DNA of 64,000 bases from UBA7672 sp965229115 (GCA_965229115.1 CBDDIR010000003.1:3100001-3164000); one strand, 5' to 3'; positions 33,632-42,674 are shown, numbered from the stretch's first letter. The notes: a model not told the origin generated them from the letters alone. Numbers and translations are program-made.

Positions 33632-34513
33632 TCAACCTGCCGGCGATGTGGCGACACTTTCGTCGCCATAACGATAGACACGCACGCCTTCGCCATCCTG
33701 CGAGACGCCGTCGCGATAGACGCGGCCAGCGGCCGTCGCGCCTTCCGGCGTCGCCTTGAGGTCCGCGATCGAACGAAGCGTCAGCGAAATGTCGCCAGCC
33801 TTCTTGGCGGTCGACAGCAGCGTAGCGTCACGCTCCGACAATTCGAGCGTCGCGCGCGAACCGAGGATCACCTGCCCCTGCCCCGACTTCGGCGCCGAGC
33901 CGTCGTCAACAGCCGGCGGCGCGCCGTAAGCAGCGTCGATGGCGAGGACGCGAACGTTTGCGAGGATCATGTCGGAGCGAATGTTCATGCCGTTCGTCGA
34001 GCCGGCCTTGGCTTCGACCTGGCGCGTGACGATCACGTCGACGCGGTCGTTCGGCTGGATGAAACCACCAGCTGCAACTTCAGCAGCGATCTCGACAGAC
34101 ACGGCGCGCATGCCCGGCGTCAGCATGACAGCCATGAAGCCTGCCGTTCCCGGATGCACGAGCTTCTGAACCGTCACCGGCTCACCCTGTGCGAGGTCAT
34201 AGCGCGCAACGGCGCCAACCATCTTCTCGAGCGACTCGGGCGCTTTCTCCTGCTCGAGGAAGCTGTCGACCGGCGCGCTCGCGGGCCATTCCTGCCAGCG
34301 CAGGTCATCAGCTTCGACAAACTTGCCGACAGGGATTGCGCGATTGGCGACGAGGATCTGCTTCGTCGGAATCTCGACGGGCTTTGCAACTTCAGCAGGA
34401 GCGGCTTCCGCAGCCACCGACGGCGCCGGCGCCTGCACGGAGCGTACGAGGAACACCGCGGCGATCGCGGCGCCTGCAGCTACGAGTAGAATGATAAGTC
34501 GCACGGGCGACAT
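33632..34513 (-). CDS. cpaB: Flp pilus assembly protein CpaB/RcpC
   Basis: 293 residues. N-terminal signal or anchor (IILLVAAGAAIAAVFLV), then an SAF/RcpC domain: ILVANRAIPVGKFVEADDL and TPGMRAVSVEIAAEVAAGGF, with QPNDRVDVIVTRQ. Periplasmic accessory to the secretin, proposed to bind peptidoglycan. It begins the block of genes after a 144-base gap from cpaA; the gap has a possible promoter (TTGACG on the minus strand near 34635). Confidence 0.92.
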   Translation of the reverse strand: MSPVRLIILLVAAGAAIAAVFLVRSVQAPAPSVAAEAAPAEVAKPVEIPTKQILVANRAIPVGKFVEADDLRWQEWPASAPVDSFLEQEKAPESLEKMVGAVARYDLAQGEPVTVQKLVHPGTAGFMAVMLTPGMRAVSVEIAAEVAAGGFIQPNDRVDVIVTRQVEAKAGSTNGMNIRSDMILANVRVLAIDAAYGAPPAVDDGSAPKSGQGQVILGSRATLELSERDATLLSTAKKAGDISLTLRSIADLKATPEGATAAGRVYRDGVSQDGEGVRVYRYGDESVATSPAG

Positions 34514-34657
34514 GAAAGCTCTCCGCCGCAGTCCCCAAAGGCCGGAATTCCAGCCCTATCCTGCGCGGAGACTTCCACGTTCGCTCTAAAGGAAAGTTAA
34601 AACGGGCGGACAAGCCTCTTAACGTTTTCCGTCAAGGATTAACCGGGCAATTTTTGC

Positions 34658-35164
34658 CTAGGCCGTAAAGCCCGCCATGCCCGCTGCCAGGACCGGTGAA
34701 GACGGGGCCGCAAGCAGAGCGCCGACAGCGATTGCAACCGCATACGGAGCGCCCTCTTCCGGCGACATCAGGCGCGCAAGCCAGGGCTTGTCGCTCTTCA
34801 CCTTCATACGGCGAAGTACAATCAGAACGCCCGCAAGCAAGCCGCCGGCGATCGCCATGCCCATGACGAACGGCGCGCTCGCCGCAAGTCCGGTCCACAA
34901 CGACGCCGCCGCGATCACCTTCGCATCGCCGCCGCCGAACACGTTCAGGTAGAACAGCAGCGCGCAGAGGATCAGCACGCCCGCGCCGAAGACGAGATGC
35001 ATCCCGATCTGTTCGATCGACAGACCAGCTGCAAAGGCTGCGGGGATGAAGGCGAGCCCGAGAACGATCGAAACCCAGTTCGGGATCGTCATCGTCGAGA
35101 CGTCATGCCAGGCGGCGTAGATCAGCAGCAGGGGAAACGCCAGGCAGAGTAGCGTCGTGATCAT
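34658..35164 (-). CDS. cpaA: Prepilin peptidase CpaA (TadV)
   Basis: 168 residues, ATG at 35164. A type IV prepilin aspartyl protease of the short TadV/CpaA type without the methyltransferase domain. The two catalytic Asp contexts are AAWHDVSTMTIPN and FGGGDAKVIAA. About six hydrophobic helices. It cleaves the leader of the pilin encoded next door and possibly of pseudopilins elsewhere. Confidence 0.92.
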   Translation of the reverse strand: MITTLLCLAFPLLLIYAAWHDVSTMTIPNWVSIVLGLAFIPAAFAAGLSIEQIGMHLVFGAGVLILCALLFYLNVFGGGDAKVIAAASLWTGLAASAPFVMGMAIAGGLLAGVLIVLRRMKVKSDKPWLARLMSPEEGAPYAVAIAVGALLAAPSSPVLAAGMAGFTA

Positions 35165-35237
35165 GTTCCCACCCAAGCTGCGATCTAGCTAACTTACAAG
35201 AATTCGCTGAAGGAATTATTGACCGTCGCAAGTATTC

Positions 35238-35276
35238 GCAAAAAGAAAGAAGCCGCGGACCAAGGTCCGCGGCTTC
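35238..35276 (-). terminator. Strong terminator after pilA
   Basis: A 13-bp perfect stem (35249-35261 with 35264-35276) with a two-base loop is followed on the minus strand by TTCTTTTTGC-like T-rich sequence at 35248-35238. It separates the abundant pilin transcript from cpaA and the assembly genes. Confidence 0.88.
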
Positions 35277-35303
35277 AAACTCAGGCAAGCAAGTTGCTTG
35301 CGC

Positions 35304-35465
35304 TTAGGCCATCTTGGCCGAGACTTTCGTGAAGGTCGTGTTGGCGTTCGCGCCGAGGGCCGACACGCCGCCGATGACGGCAACAGCGATCAGAGCAGCG
35401 ATCAGGCCGTATTCGATGGCCGTCGCGCCCGATTTGTCCTTCAGGAATTTCATCACGTTTTTCAT
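35304..35465 (-). CDS. pilA: Flp-type pilin
   Basis: 53 residues. Leader MKNVMKFLKDKSG is followed by ATAIEYGLIAALIAVAVIGG, the Flp pilin signature with Glu at +5 and adjacent Tyr. The mature pilin of 40 residues should be cut after Gly13 by CpaA. The remainder, VSALGANANTTFTKVSAKMA, is the short soluble tail. It is the major subunit of the adhesive pilus assembled by the downstream cpa/tad genes. The 358-base upstream region is AT-richer and holds a CtrA-like half-site (TTAACCA at 35607-35613). A strong terminator follows. Confidence 0.95.
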   Translation of the reverse strand: MKNVMKFLKDKSGATAIEYGLIAALIAVAVIGGVSALGANANTTFTKVSAKMA

Positions 35466-35823
35466 TTTGCTTCTCCGCTATGCATGGCTTCATTTCCTGT
35501 CAGCGAAGTACCATCACCCGCAGCAGGTAGGTTGAGTTCTACCTGAGCAGTCTTGAGATCACGTAAAGCAGATAAGAAATTTGCGAGTATTCGCGTTCAG
35601 AACCGCTTAACCACGTTCGCAAGACTTGATTCAATACTTTGAACGATTCAACAACGGCGCCGGGCGGCCCGGCGGCTTCTGCGAGCGTATGTTTATATAG
35701 ACTCGCGCGCGCGAGGCCCTGCCCTCCACCCCGCCAGGTCGGGCCATTCCGGGTCAATCGCCTTAGCCATTGATTCAGTCTTGAACCCTATCTTCGGCTC
35801 CACGGTCCCCCGGGGAGACGTCC
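35466..35823 (-). promoter_or_regulatory. Divergent promoter region of pilA and the accessory pilus gene
   Basis: A 358-base gene-free region. It contains TTAACCA (35607-35613), which matches the CtrA half-site used in Caulobacter-type promoters. It also has an AT-rich patch (TTTATATAG about 35692) and GCGAGTATTCGC (35583-35594). The 12-mer GC(A/G)AGTATTCGC recurs on the other side of pilA at 35228-35239. The CtrA link is inference from a half-site only. Confidence 0.35.
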
Positions 35824-36264
35824 ATGACCAAAACTTTTTTTGCCGCCATCGCAGTTTGCATCGCGCTCGCGCCGGCCGCCGCAGCTGATCCGCTGAAAGT
35901 CCGCGTCGATCAGACGGTGCCGCTGAAGCTCGGCCAGCCGGCAAACTCGGTCGTCATCGGCAACGCCACGGTCGCAGACGTCGCCGTGCACGACGCCCGC
36001 ACGCTGCTGGTCACCGGCAAGGCCTTCGGTTCGACCAACCTCACCGTCCTCGATCGCGCCGGCAACACGATCTATTCGAGCCAGCTCGAAGTCGGCGGCG
36101 AAGACGACGCCGGCCTCACCATCGTTCGCGGCGCAGGCACCTACTCCTACTCGTGCGTCGACAAATGCCGCGCCACCCCGATGGTCGGCGACGCTCCGGC
36201 TCACTTCTCCGACGTGATGACGACGGTCACCGGCAAGCAAGCCACCGCCAAGGGCGCGAACTAG
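35824..36264 (+). CDS. Pilus-formation N-domain protein (CpaC N-terminal-like)
   Basis: 146 residues. Signal peptide (FFAAIAVCIALAPAAAA), then the domain found at the N-terminus of T2SS/T3SS/pilus secretins: KVRVDQTVPLKLGQPANSVV, IGNATVADVAVHDARTLLVTG, FGSTNLTVLDRAGN. The secretin core is missing, so it is a stand-alone periplasmic domain. A pair of Cys (YSCVDKC) may form a disulfide. Divergent from pilA; it may cap or assist the CpaC channel. Confidence 0.8.
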   Translation: MTKTFFAAIAVCIALAPAAAADPLKVRVDQTVPLKLGQPANSVVIGNATVADVAVHDARTLLVTGKAFGSTNLTVLDRAGNTIYSSQLEVGGEDDAGLTIVRGAGTYSYSCVDKCRATPMVGDAPAHFSDVMTTVTGKQATAKGAN

Positions 36265-36326
36265 CACCATCTGCAATTTGAGAATGCTGGAAGCGTGAAC
36301 TCTGTTCACGCGTTCCTCGCGCGTAC

Positions 36327-37817
36327 CTAAGCCTCCGGCTCAGCCACCGCATCGCGCGCGCCCGTCTTCGGGTTCACCAGCAGCATCAGCCCCAGCCCGA
36401 TCGCCAGCAGCAGCAGCACAGGCGAGAACCCGATCCGCTGGTCGTTGAATGCACGCGTCGCCCACCCCGTCAGCAGCGGCCCCAGCCACACCGTCGCCGT
36501 GCTCGACATCGCGAACAGGCCGTAGAACTCGGCCACCCGCTCCTTAGGCGCCAACACCACGATCATATAACGGCTGGTCGAGATGTTTGCGGCCGCCAGC
36601 ATCGCCACGATCGCGATCACGCTGAGATAGAAGACGTCCGCCAACGAGTCGAACACCCCTGCCCCGTGCACGATCTGCGAAGCCGGGATCAGGCCATACA
36701 GGATCGACTGCTGCGTCGTGCCCAGTGCAATGCCCATGATGATGATCAGCGCGCCAAGCTGGATCATGATCGCCTTGCGCGGCCCATACGCCCTGTCCAT
36801 AACGCCTGCGAGCCACAGCCCGCCAATGCACGCGAAGATCGACGCCCAGATCCCGTACAGCACGTTCTCGACGAGGTTCCAGCCCAGCACGCCCGACGAC
36901 AACACGCCGCCCAGCGCCAGCAGCGCAATGATGCCGTCCTTGAAGATCAGGCACGCCAGCAGGTACTTCATCGTCTCGGGGAACTGCCGGAACAGCCCCT
37001 TGAAGTAGCTCACCACGTTCGTCGCCGCCGCGATCGGGTTGAGCTTGCCATCCTTCGAGAACACCTGCCGCGCAGCGCCCACCCAGCTTCCGCCTTCCGG
37101 CGCGCCATCCGGCACATAGATGAAGAACGGGATCACGAAGATCAGCAGCCAGATCGCCACGAACGGCCCTGCCCCACGCTGCAGCACATAGCCCGTCGTG
37201 GCATCGCCCAGATGCGGCATGGTCAGCGCGATCACGGCAAGACCGGCAAGGCACAGCGCAGACGACAACTGCCCCAGCCCAATGCCCGCGCCCGAAATCA
37301 CCGACAGCGATTCCGGCCGGCCCGATCCACGCAGCATCGCGTTGTGCATCATCTCCGAATACGAATACCCGACGAAGCCCAGCACCAGGAACATCATCGT
37401 CCCGTAGAGCCCGAGGCCGTCCGTCGGCGGATGGAACACGCCCGCCGCATCCGTCGAACCCGGCAAGGCGAACCACAGCATCAGGCCGCTCGCCATCAGC
37501 ATGGCGATGAACAAGGCCATCACCGGCTTGCGCCTGCCGCCCTTGTCCATCATCGCGCCCAGCAACGGTGCCGTCAGCGCGCCGATAATGCCGGCCCACG
37601 CGGTGGCGTCGGAAACCGTCGCCTGCCCCAGGATCGGATCGCCAACGATGAACTGCGCGAAGTATGGCGGGAACACATACGTCACGATCAGCATGAAGTA
37701 CGGATTGCGGCCGAACTCGAAGATAGCCCACGAGAAGCCGGCAGGGGCCATCAAGCCACCTACCTGCTGACGCTCTGTCCGCGCGGTGTTCCGCGCTTCG
37801 GATGCGGCGTCGGTCAT
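36327..37817 (-). CDS. UMF1/Atg22-like major facilitator transporter
   Basis: 496 residues from ATG 37817 with GGGGAG upstream. About 12 hydrophobic helices, the cytoplasmic loop MMDKGGRRKPVM between early helices and a second MDRAYGPRKAIM in the second half. Features FEFGRNPYFMLIVTYVFPPYF and FGLFAMSSTATVWLGPLL-like segments fit the UMF1 branch of MFS. Substrate unknown. Three GGAATACC-type motifs lie 44-123 bases upstream. Confidence 0.8.
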   Translation of the reverse strand: MTDAASEARNTARTERQQVGGLMAPAGFSWAIFEFGRNPYFMLIVTYVFPPYFAQFIVGDPILGQATVSDATAWAGIIGALTAPLLGAMMDKGGRRKPVMALFIAMLMASGLMLWFALPGSTDAAGVFHPPTDGLGLYGTMMFLVLGFVGYSYSEMMHNAMLRGSGRPESLSVISGAGIGLGQLSSALCLAGLAVIALTMPHLGDATTGYVLQRGAGPFVAIWLLIFVIPFFIYVPDGAPEGGSWVGAARQVFSKDGKLNPIAAATNVVSYFKGLFRQFPETMKYLLACLIFKDGIIALLALGGVLSSGVLGWNLVENVLYGIWASIFACIGGLWLAGVMDRAYGPRKAIMIQLGALIIIMGIALGTTQQSILYGLIPASQIVHGAGVFDSLADVFYLSVIAIVAMLAAANISTSRYMIVVLAPKERVAEFYGLFAMSSTATVWLGPLLTGWATRAFNDQRIGFSPVLLLLAIGLGLMLLVNPKTGARDAVAEPEA

Positions 37818-37860
37818 TGCTGCTCCCCGGCCGTGTCGGACCGGTTGTGAGTGGGCATCA

Positions 37861-37940
37861 GGAAATACCTGAAGTCGAGAGGTGTCCCTTCGAGGGATGC
37901 GGGGATTCGTTCGAAGGGAATACCCTGACTTAGGTATTCC
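37861..37940. promoter_or_regulatory. Cluster of GGAATACC motifs upstream of the transporter gene
   Basis: GGAAATACC (37861-37869), GGGAATACCC (37916-37925) and the inverse GGTATTCC (37933-37940) lie within 80 bases. An inverted CCCTTCGA/TCGAAGGG pair lies among them. Repetition in both orientations just upstream of one gene suggests an operator or a stem-loop leader. No cognate regulator is identified. Confidence 0.4.
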
Positions 37941-38037
37941 GGCGGACACGCCCGCATAGGCGCCCTAGAGGCAATTCATCGCCCCCAGGCATCTGCCCAG
38001 TCCGTATGCTGAAGCGAACCTTACCGGGCAGCGCTGC

Positions 38038-39504
38038 TTATCTGAAAGGCGGCTCATAGAACGAGCGCAGCTTGCGTGAGTGCAGCGCATCGCCGCCTGC
38101 CAGTGCAAGGCTCTCAAGCGTCTCGATGCCAATGCGGATGTGCTCCCCAATGGCTCGCTCGTAGAAGCGGTTTGCTGCGCCTGCGAGCTTGATCTCGCCA
38201 TGCAGCGGCTTGTCCGACACGCACAGCAGCACGCCGTAAGGCACGCGCATGCGATAGCCGTTCGCCGCAATCGTCGCGCTTTCCATGTCGATCGCAATGG
38301 CGCGGGACTTGTTGAACCGCTTGGCGCTGTCGGTGAAGCGCAACTCCCAGTTGCGATCGTCCGTCGTCACCACCGTGCCCGTGCGCAGGCGCTGCTTCAG
38401 CGCATCGCCATCCTCGCCCGTCACCTTCTCGGCGGCTTCCTGCAGGGCCACCTGCACTTCCGCGATCGGCGGAACCGGAATGTCGCGCGGCAGCACCGCA
38501 TCGAGCACATGGTCATCGCGCAGGTAAGCGTGCGCCAGCACATAGTCGCCGATCCGCTGCGAGTGGCGCAGGCCGCCGCAATGGCCAACCATGATCCAGC
38601 ACTCAGGACGCAGAACCGCGAGGTGATCCGTAATCGTCTTCGCGTTCGACGGACCCACGCCGATATTCACCAGCGTGATCCCGCTCCGGTCATCCGCCAT
38701 CAGGTGATAAGCCGGCATCTGGTGACGGCGCCACGGCCCATCATTCACCTTCTGCGCCGCGTCCTTGGTGTTCGCATCCACCACGATGCCGCCCGGCGCC
38801 GACAACTTCTTGTACGGCCCCGGCTGCTTCAGCCGCTCGATCGACCACTCAACGAAGTGGTCGACATAGCGATGGTAGTTCGTGAACAGGATGTAGCGCT
38901 GCACATGCTCGAACGGCGTGCCCGTATAGTGCTTCAAACGCTGCAGGGAGAAGTCGATCCGTGCGCCATCGAACAGCGCCAGCGGCCGCACGCCATCCAC
39001 ATCGAACATGCCGCCATCAAGCACTTCGGCGTCGATCACTTCATCGCCGATCTTCTTCAGATCCGGCGTCGGGAACCAGCGCGCAAACTCCGCCGGCGGC
39101 AGAGCCTCCGCATCGATGTTCGCCGCGTGCTCGAGCACATACGGATACGGAATCTCCGACGTCGAATTGACGACCTCGATCGTCACGTCGAAATCCGCCG
39201 TGATCTGCTCCAGCTGCTCAAGGAAGTACGACGCAAAGAATGCCGGCTGCGTCACGGTGATCTCGTAGATCCCCGGCTCCGACAGCTTGGCGAAGGCCCG
39301 CGACAGAGGCGGCACCGGCGTATCCGGCTGATACTTCAGCCGCAGCAGAGGATAGCAGAAATCCCCGCGCTTGCGCGCCTTGGGGTCCGGCGTCTCGCCC
39401 TTGGTGACGAACGCTTCCAGCGCCGCGCGCAGTCGCCCAACCGCGCCCTCATAGAGCTCGGTTGCCTTGTCGATAGCCTGTTGTGGTGTGAGCTTGTCCT
39501 TCAT
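38038..39504 (-). CDS. amn: AMP nucleosidase
   Basis: 488 residues, the length of bacterial Amn. An N-terminal regulatory domain is followed by a C-terminal nucleoside-phosphorylase-like catalytic domain: VNIGVGPSNAKTITDHLAVL, CWIMVGHCGGLRHSQRIGDY, SRAIAIDMESATIAANGYR and VPYGVLLCVSDKPLHGE. It hydrolyses AMP to adenine and ribose 5-phosphate. Alone on its transcript as far as can be seen. Confidence 0.93.
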   Translation of the reverse strand: MKDKLTPQQAIDKATELYEGAVGRLRAALEAFVTKGETPDPKARKRGDFCYPLLRLKYQPDTPVPPLSRAFAKLSEPGIYEITVTQPAFFASYFLEQLEQITADFDVTIEVVNSTSEIPYPYVLEHAANIDAEALPPAEFARWFPTPDLKKIGDEVIDAEVLDGGMFDVDGVRPLALFDGARIDFSLQRLKHYTGTPFEHVQRYILFTNYHRYVDHFVEWSIERLKQPGPYKKLSAPGGIVVDANTKDAAQKVNDGPWRRHQMPAYHLMADDRSGITLVNIGVGPSNAKTITDHLAVLRPECWIMVGHCGGLRHSQRIGDYVLAHAYLRDDHVLDAVLPRDIPVPPIAEVQVALQEAAEKVTGEDGDALKQRLRTGTVVTTDDRNWELRFTDSAKRFNKSRAIAIDMESATIAANGYRMRVPYGVLLCVSDKPLHGEIKLAGAANRFYERAIGEHIRIGIETLESLALAGGDALHSRKLRSFYEPPFR

Positions 39505-39572
39505 TTTCGGTACCTAAAGCCCCGCCCGTCGCCAGTCAACGGGAGGACAATGACACCAGGGAGGACCCTGCC

Positions 39573-40022
39573 CTAGAAGTGGTGCGTACCGTTGCCGCCC
39601 ACCCGCTCGACCAGCTTGTCGACCAGCCCCAGCACGACCTGCGGCTTGCGCGCGATCAGAAGGCCCAGACCCGCAACAACGATTGTCGCCGCCACCGGCC
39701 GCTCCTTCATCACCTGCTTGGCGACTTCAACCGGCAGGTCGAACATCGCCAGCACGGCCTGAGTCGGATCCATCTCGGGCTGCGGCTCTTCCTTCTTCTC
39801 GGGCTTCTTCGGCTGCACCCCGACCCACATCGCGATCGCAGCCACCGCGAGGAAGCCGACGCCCGTCACGGCATAAGCCGCCGGCCCCGGCAGCCACATC
39901 TGCAGCGTCATCGCCGCAGAGATAGCCAGCACCACCGCGCCGGCGATCGCCAACAGCGTTGCAGCGCCCGCCGCAACGGCGACGCCTTTGGCGCGGTCAA
40001 AGAAACGTTCAATACCGAACAC
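39573..40022 (-). CDS. Hypothetical membrane protein, partner of DUF883 gene
   Basis: 149 residues. Two hydrophobic helices near the N-terminus (VAAGAATLLAIAGAVVLAISA and AYAVTGVGFLAVAAIAMWVG) are followed by a charged Lys/Glu/Pro linker. A third short hydrophobic segment (AATIVVAGLGLLIARKP) follows. It lies 42 bases after the DUF883 gene on the same strand. Such phage-holin-like or YqjE-like proteins commonly accompany DUF883 proteins, though a family match is not certain. Confidence 0.6.
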   Translation of the reverse strand: MFGIERFFDRAKGVAVAAGAATLLAIAGAVVLAISAAMTLQMWLPGPAAYAVTGVGFLAVAAIAMWVGVQPKKPEKKEEPQPEMDPTQAVLAMFDLPVEVAKQVMKERPVAATIVVAGLGLLIARKPQVVLGLVDKLVERVGGNGTHHF

Positions 40023-40064
40023 AAAGCCCCCGAGGCGCTAAAACAGGCGCCGGTTTGTCAGTCG

Positions 40065-40364
40065 CTACTTGCGGCTGAGCGAGGCGAGAACAAAGCCAGC
40101 AGCCAGCGCGATGCCGACAGCAGCCAGCGGATGTTCGCGAACCTTGTCCGCAACCGCTTCCTTGTACTCGGCAGCCTTGTCGCCAGCGTCGTCGGCAAGG
40201 GCGCGGCCCTTGGCGGCGTAGGCCTTGGCCTGGTCCTGGGCAACCGAACCCGTATCGCGAAGCAGAGCCGCGAGGTCGTCGCGCAGCGCCTTCACATCGT
40301 TCTTGAGCGTGTCGAGGTCGGGCGAACCGGCAGTATTGCCGTTGCCGGAGGTCGTGGGCGACAT
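40065..40364 (-). CDS. DUF883/ElaB-YqjD-like membrane-anchored protein
   Basis: 99 residues. A long amphipathic helix rich in Asp, Lys and Ala (LKNDVKALRDDLAALL to YKEAVADKVREHP) ends in one transmembrane helix, LAAVGIALAAGFVLASL, and SRK. This is the ElaB/YqjD/DUF883 layout, an inner-membrane C-tail-anchored protein linked in E. coli to ribosome association and stationary phase. The role here is inferred. Confidence 0.82.
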   Translation of the reverse strand: MSPTTSGNGNTAGSPDLDTLKNDVKALRDDLAALLRDTGSVAQDQAKAYAAKGRALADDAGDKAAEYKEAVADKVREHPLAAVGIALAAGFVLASLSRK

Positions 40365-40511
40365 GGGTTACTCCAAGGGAAAGCTGCGACGTCAGAGTAT
40401 AACGCCTGCGCTTGATATAGCGTTTCATCAGCCGAAAAATATGGCTGGTGTCGTTAATCCCTGAAAACCATAATGTTTGAGGACCACAAAGGCCCTTCAA
40501 CTGCGGAGATA

Positions 40512-41585
40512 CTACTCCGCAGCCACTTTCTTCTGCATCTTGTCGAACTGGCCCCACACGCCGTCATTGCCGTGCCACTCCCCGCCAGTCGCGCCTTTGG
40601 AGTATTCCGTCGCGCGCTGTTCGAAGAAGTTGGCGTGCTCGACCCCGTTAAGGATCTCCGACAGCCACGGAATCGGGTGCTCCTTGACGCCATAGATCGC
40701 CGGCAGCTTGAGCTGACCCAGACGCCAGTCGGCGATGTAGCGGATATACGCTTTGATATCGTCCGCCGTCATGCCCTGCACCGGGCCCATCGAGAACGCC
40801 AGGTCGATGAAGGCGTCTTCCATCATCACGACCGTGCGGCAGCACTCGATGATGTCGTTCTTCACTTCGTCCGTAAGCGCACCGGTTTCCGCCGCCAGCG
40901 TGTGGAAGACCTTGATCATGCCCTCGCAGTGCAGCGACTCATCGCGCACCGACCACGACACGATCTGCCCCATGCCCTTCATCTTGTTGAAGCGCGGGAA
41001 GTTCATCAGCATCGCGAACGAGGCAAACAGCTGCAGGCCTTCGGTGAAGGCGCCGAACATCGCGACGGTCCGCAGGATGTCCGCATCCGTCTCGACGCCG
41101 AACTTCTGCATGTAGTCGTGCTTGTCCTTCATCTCCTTGTACTGGGTGAAGGCCGAAAACTCTGAATCGGGCATGCCGATCGTCTCGAGCAGCAGCGCGT
41201 AGGCTGCGATGTGGATCGTCTCCATGTTGGAGAACGAGGCCAGCATCATCTTGATCTCGGTCGGGCGGAAAACGCGTGAATAGCGCTCCATGTAGTTGTC
41301 GTTCACTTCCACGTCCGACTGCGTGAAGAAGCGGAAGATCTGCGTCAGCAGCGCACGCTCCGAGTCGTTCAGATTGGCCGCCCAATCCTTCACGTCCTCG
41401 CCGAGCGGAACCTCTTCCGGCATCCAGTGGATCTGCTGCTGGCGCTTCCAGAAGTCATAAGCCCACGGATAGCGGAACGGCTTGTAGGAATGCGACGGCG
41501 TCAGGATGCCTGCGCGCGCCCCGGCCTGCGCCAGCGCGGCAGTTGCCTCAGCACGGGCTGCATCGGCTTTTCCTGAGTCGGACAT
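40512..41585 (-). CDS. nrdB: Ribonucleotide reductase class I, beta subunit
   Basis: 357 residues from ATG 41585 (GGGAG upstream). Ferritin-like fold with metal ligands in NMETIHIAAYALLLE (Glu, His) and in WSVRDESLHCEGM (Glu, His). The Tyr in ETIHIAAY is at the position of the radical tyrosine, so a tyrosyl-radical enzyme is expected. It makes the radical used by NrdA to reduce ribonucleotides. nrdA is on the same strand 2.4 kb upstream, separated by a repeat-rich insert. An NrdR-box-like site lies 66 bases upstream. Confidence 0.93.
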   Translation of the reverse strand: MSDSGKADAARAEATAALAQAGARAGILTPSHSYKPFRYPWAYDFWKRQQQIHWMPEEVPLGEDVKDWAANLNDSERALLTQIFRFFTQSDVEVNDNYMERYSRVFRPTEIKMMLASFSNMETIHIAAYALLLETIGMPDSEFSAFTQYKEMKDKHDYMQKFGVETDADILRTVAMFGAFTEGLQLFASFAMLMNFPRFNKMKGMGQIVSWSVRDESLHCEGMIKVFHTLAAETGALTDEVKNDIIECCRTVVMMEDAFIDLAFSMGPVQGMTADDIKAYIRYIADWRLGQLKLPAIYGVKEHPIPWLSEILNGVEHANFFEQRATEYSKGATGGEWHGNDGVWGQFDKMQKKVAAE

Positions 41586-41651
41586 GCGTATTCTCCCAGC
41601 CATTCCCCAACACGGCCTGCCACCATATCTAGGGGCTCCAGCCTGTCACAA

Positions 41652-41667
41652 GAACTATATATTGACG
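41652..41667 (-). promoter_or_regulatory. NrdR-box-like site upstream of nrdB
   Basis: The core CTATATATTG matches the centre of the NrdR consensus (ACACTATATATTGTGT) at all ten core positions, with weak flanks. It lies 66 bases from the nrdB start, where NrdR repressor boxes are expected. A second box at the usual spacing was not seen. Confidence 0.45.
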
Positions 41668-41789
41668 AAGTGTGGTTGATTTTTCCTTACTTCGTCACCC
41701 AGCAGGCGAGTCTCCCACAATCCAGCGCCCTATCCAGTGCGGCACGCATGTTCCTCCACAGCGATTTGGTCGCGGTGGAGGGGTGAGAG

Positions 41790-42130
41790 CAGCCAGCCCA
41801 GCACACCCTCCGCCGCCGGTGACTGCGCTCTTCCCCCGCAAAGCGGGGGAAGTACCCGAAGGGGGATGGGGGCGAGTCCCAAGGGCGGCGCGTGCAACCT
41901 GCCCCCAACGTCTCGCCGCTTCGCGTCGATCCACTTCCCCCGCAAGCGGGGGAAGAGCTCAACAACCGCCGCCCTGCCCAAAGCGCTCATCCTGAGCAGG
42001 CCCGCAGAGCGGGCCGTCCGTCGAAGGACGAGCGCGACACCCACAATGACAAGCGGAGCAACACTCACCGCGTAGGGTGCATCTTGATGCACCGCGACCG
42101 AACCCCGGTGCATCACGATGCACCCTACAT
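41790..42130. repeat. Cluster of palindromic repeats
   Basis: The 703-base gap 41586-42288 has no convincing gene. It holds two near-identical CTTCCCCCGC hairpins (41830-41852 and 41934-41955). It also has one REP-like element (41983-42034) of the family seen at 1257 and 48882, and two GTGCATC hairpins (42075-42092 and 42107-42126). This is a landing site where several small repeats have accumulated. Confidence 0.7.
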
Positions 42131-42288
42131 CCCCGCGCTGATCGAGCCGAAATGGGGGATGGCGCTGCTCCAAAACCGCAGGACAGCCAAAAACCTTCCC
42201 AAGCAATCCCAACGCTCTAGCGCACAAACTTGGGGGACGGACCCCCGCAGATCCAACCCCCTCCCGGGCCGGCATTATACTCGCCCCC

Positions 42289-42672
42289 ATGATCGCGCTT
42301 CTCTACGCCCTCTTGCGCACCCTCTTCCCGCACGACCCCGTCGCGCGGCTGCGCGAGCTAACGCGCGACTACATCCACTGGCTCATCCGCCCCCTCAGCG
42401 ATCCGCGCGCCATCGACCACCTGCAAAACAACGCAGACGCCCGCCGCCACCTCCTCTCCCACATCACCGTCATCGAGCAGGGCGTGAACCTGCTGGCGCA
42501 CCACCGCGCAAGACAACTCCTCCACCTGCCCTTCGAACACCGCGATGCTGCGCACCGCCACCTCGTCCGAGACAAGCCCGTCGACAGCATCGTCACGCGC
42601 CTGACGCGCCTCGTGGCGCTGTTCGACAATCTCGAAACGCTCGCAGCCCGCCGCGCGCAGCGCATGCAGCGC
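42289..42672 (+). pseudogene. Hypothetical gene whose 3' end is replaced by a palindromic repeat
   Basis: The translation begins MIALLYALLRTLFPHDPVAR and gives about 128 residues of protein-like, His/Arg/Leu-rich helical sequence. At 42675 it enters a copy of the palindromic element found at 2165. The frame stays open through the repeat and then antisense to the next gene to 44244, which is not credible as protein. The original stop has probably been lost. No ribosome-binding site is visible; TATACT about 42277 just before the ATG would allow a leaderless transcript. It may be a decayed gene or a gene with a new C-terminus. Confidence 0.4.
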
Positions 42673-42674
42673 GA

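Noticed and set aside
41790..42130. CRISPR array
   Set aside because: The repeats are palindromic elements of several different families at irregular spacing; there is no constant repeat-spacer pattern and no cas gene.
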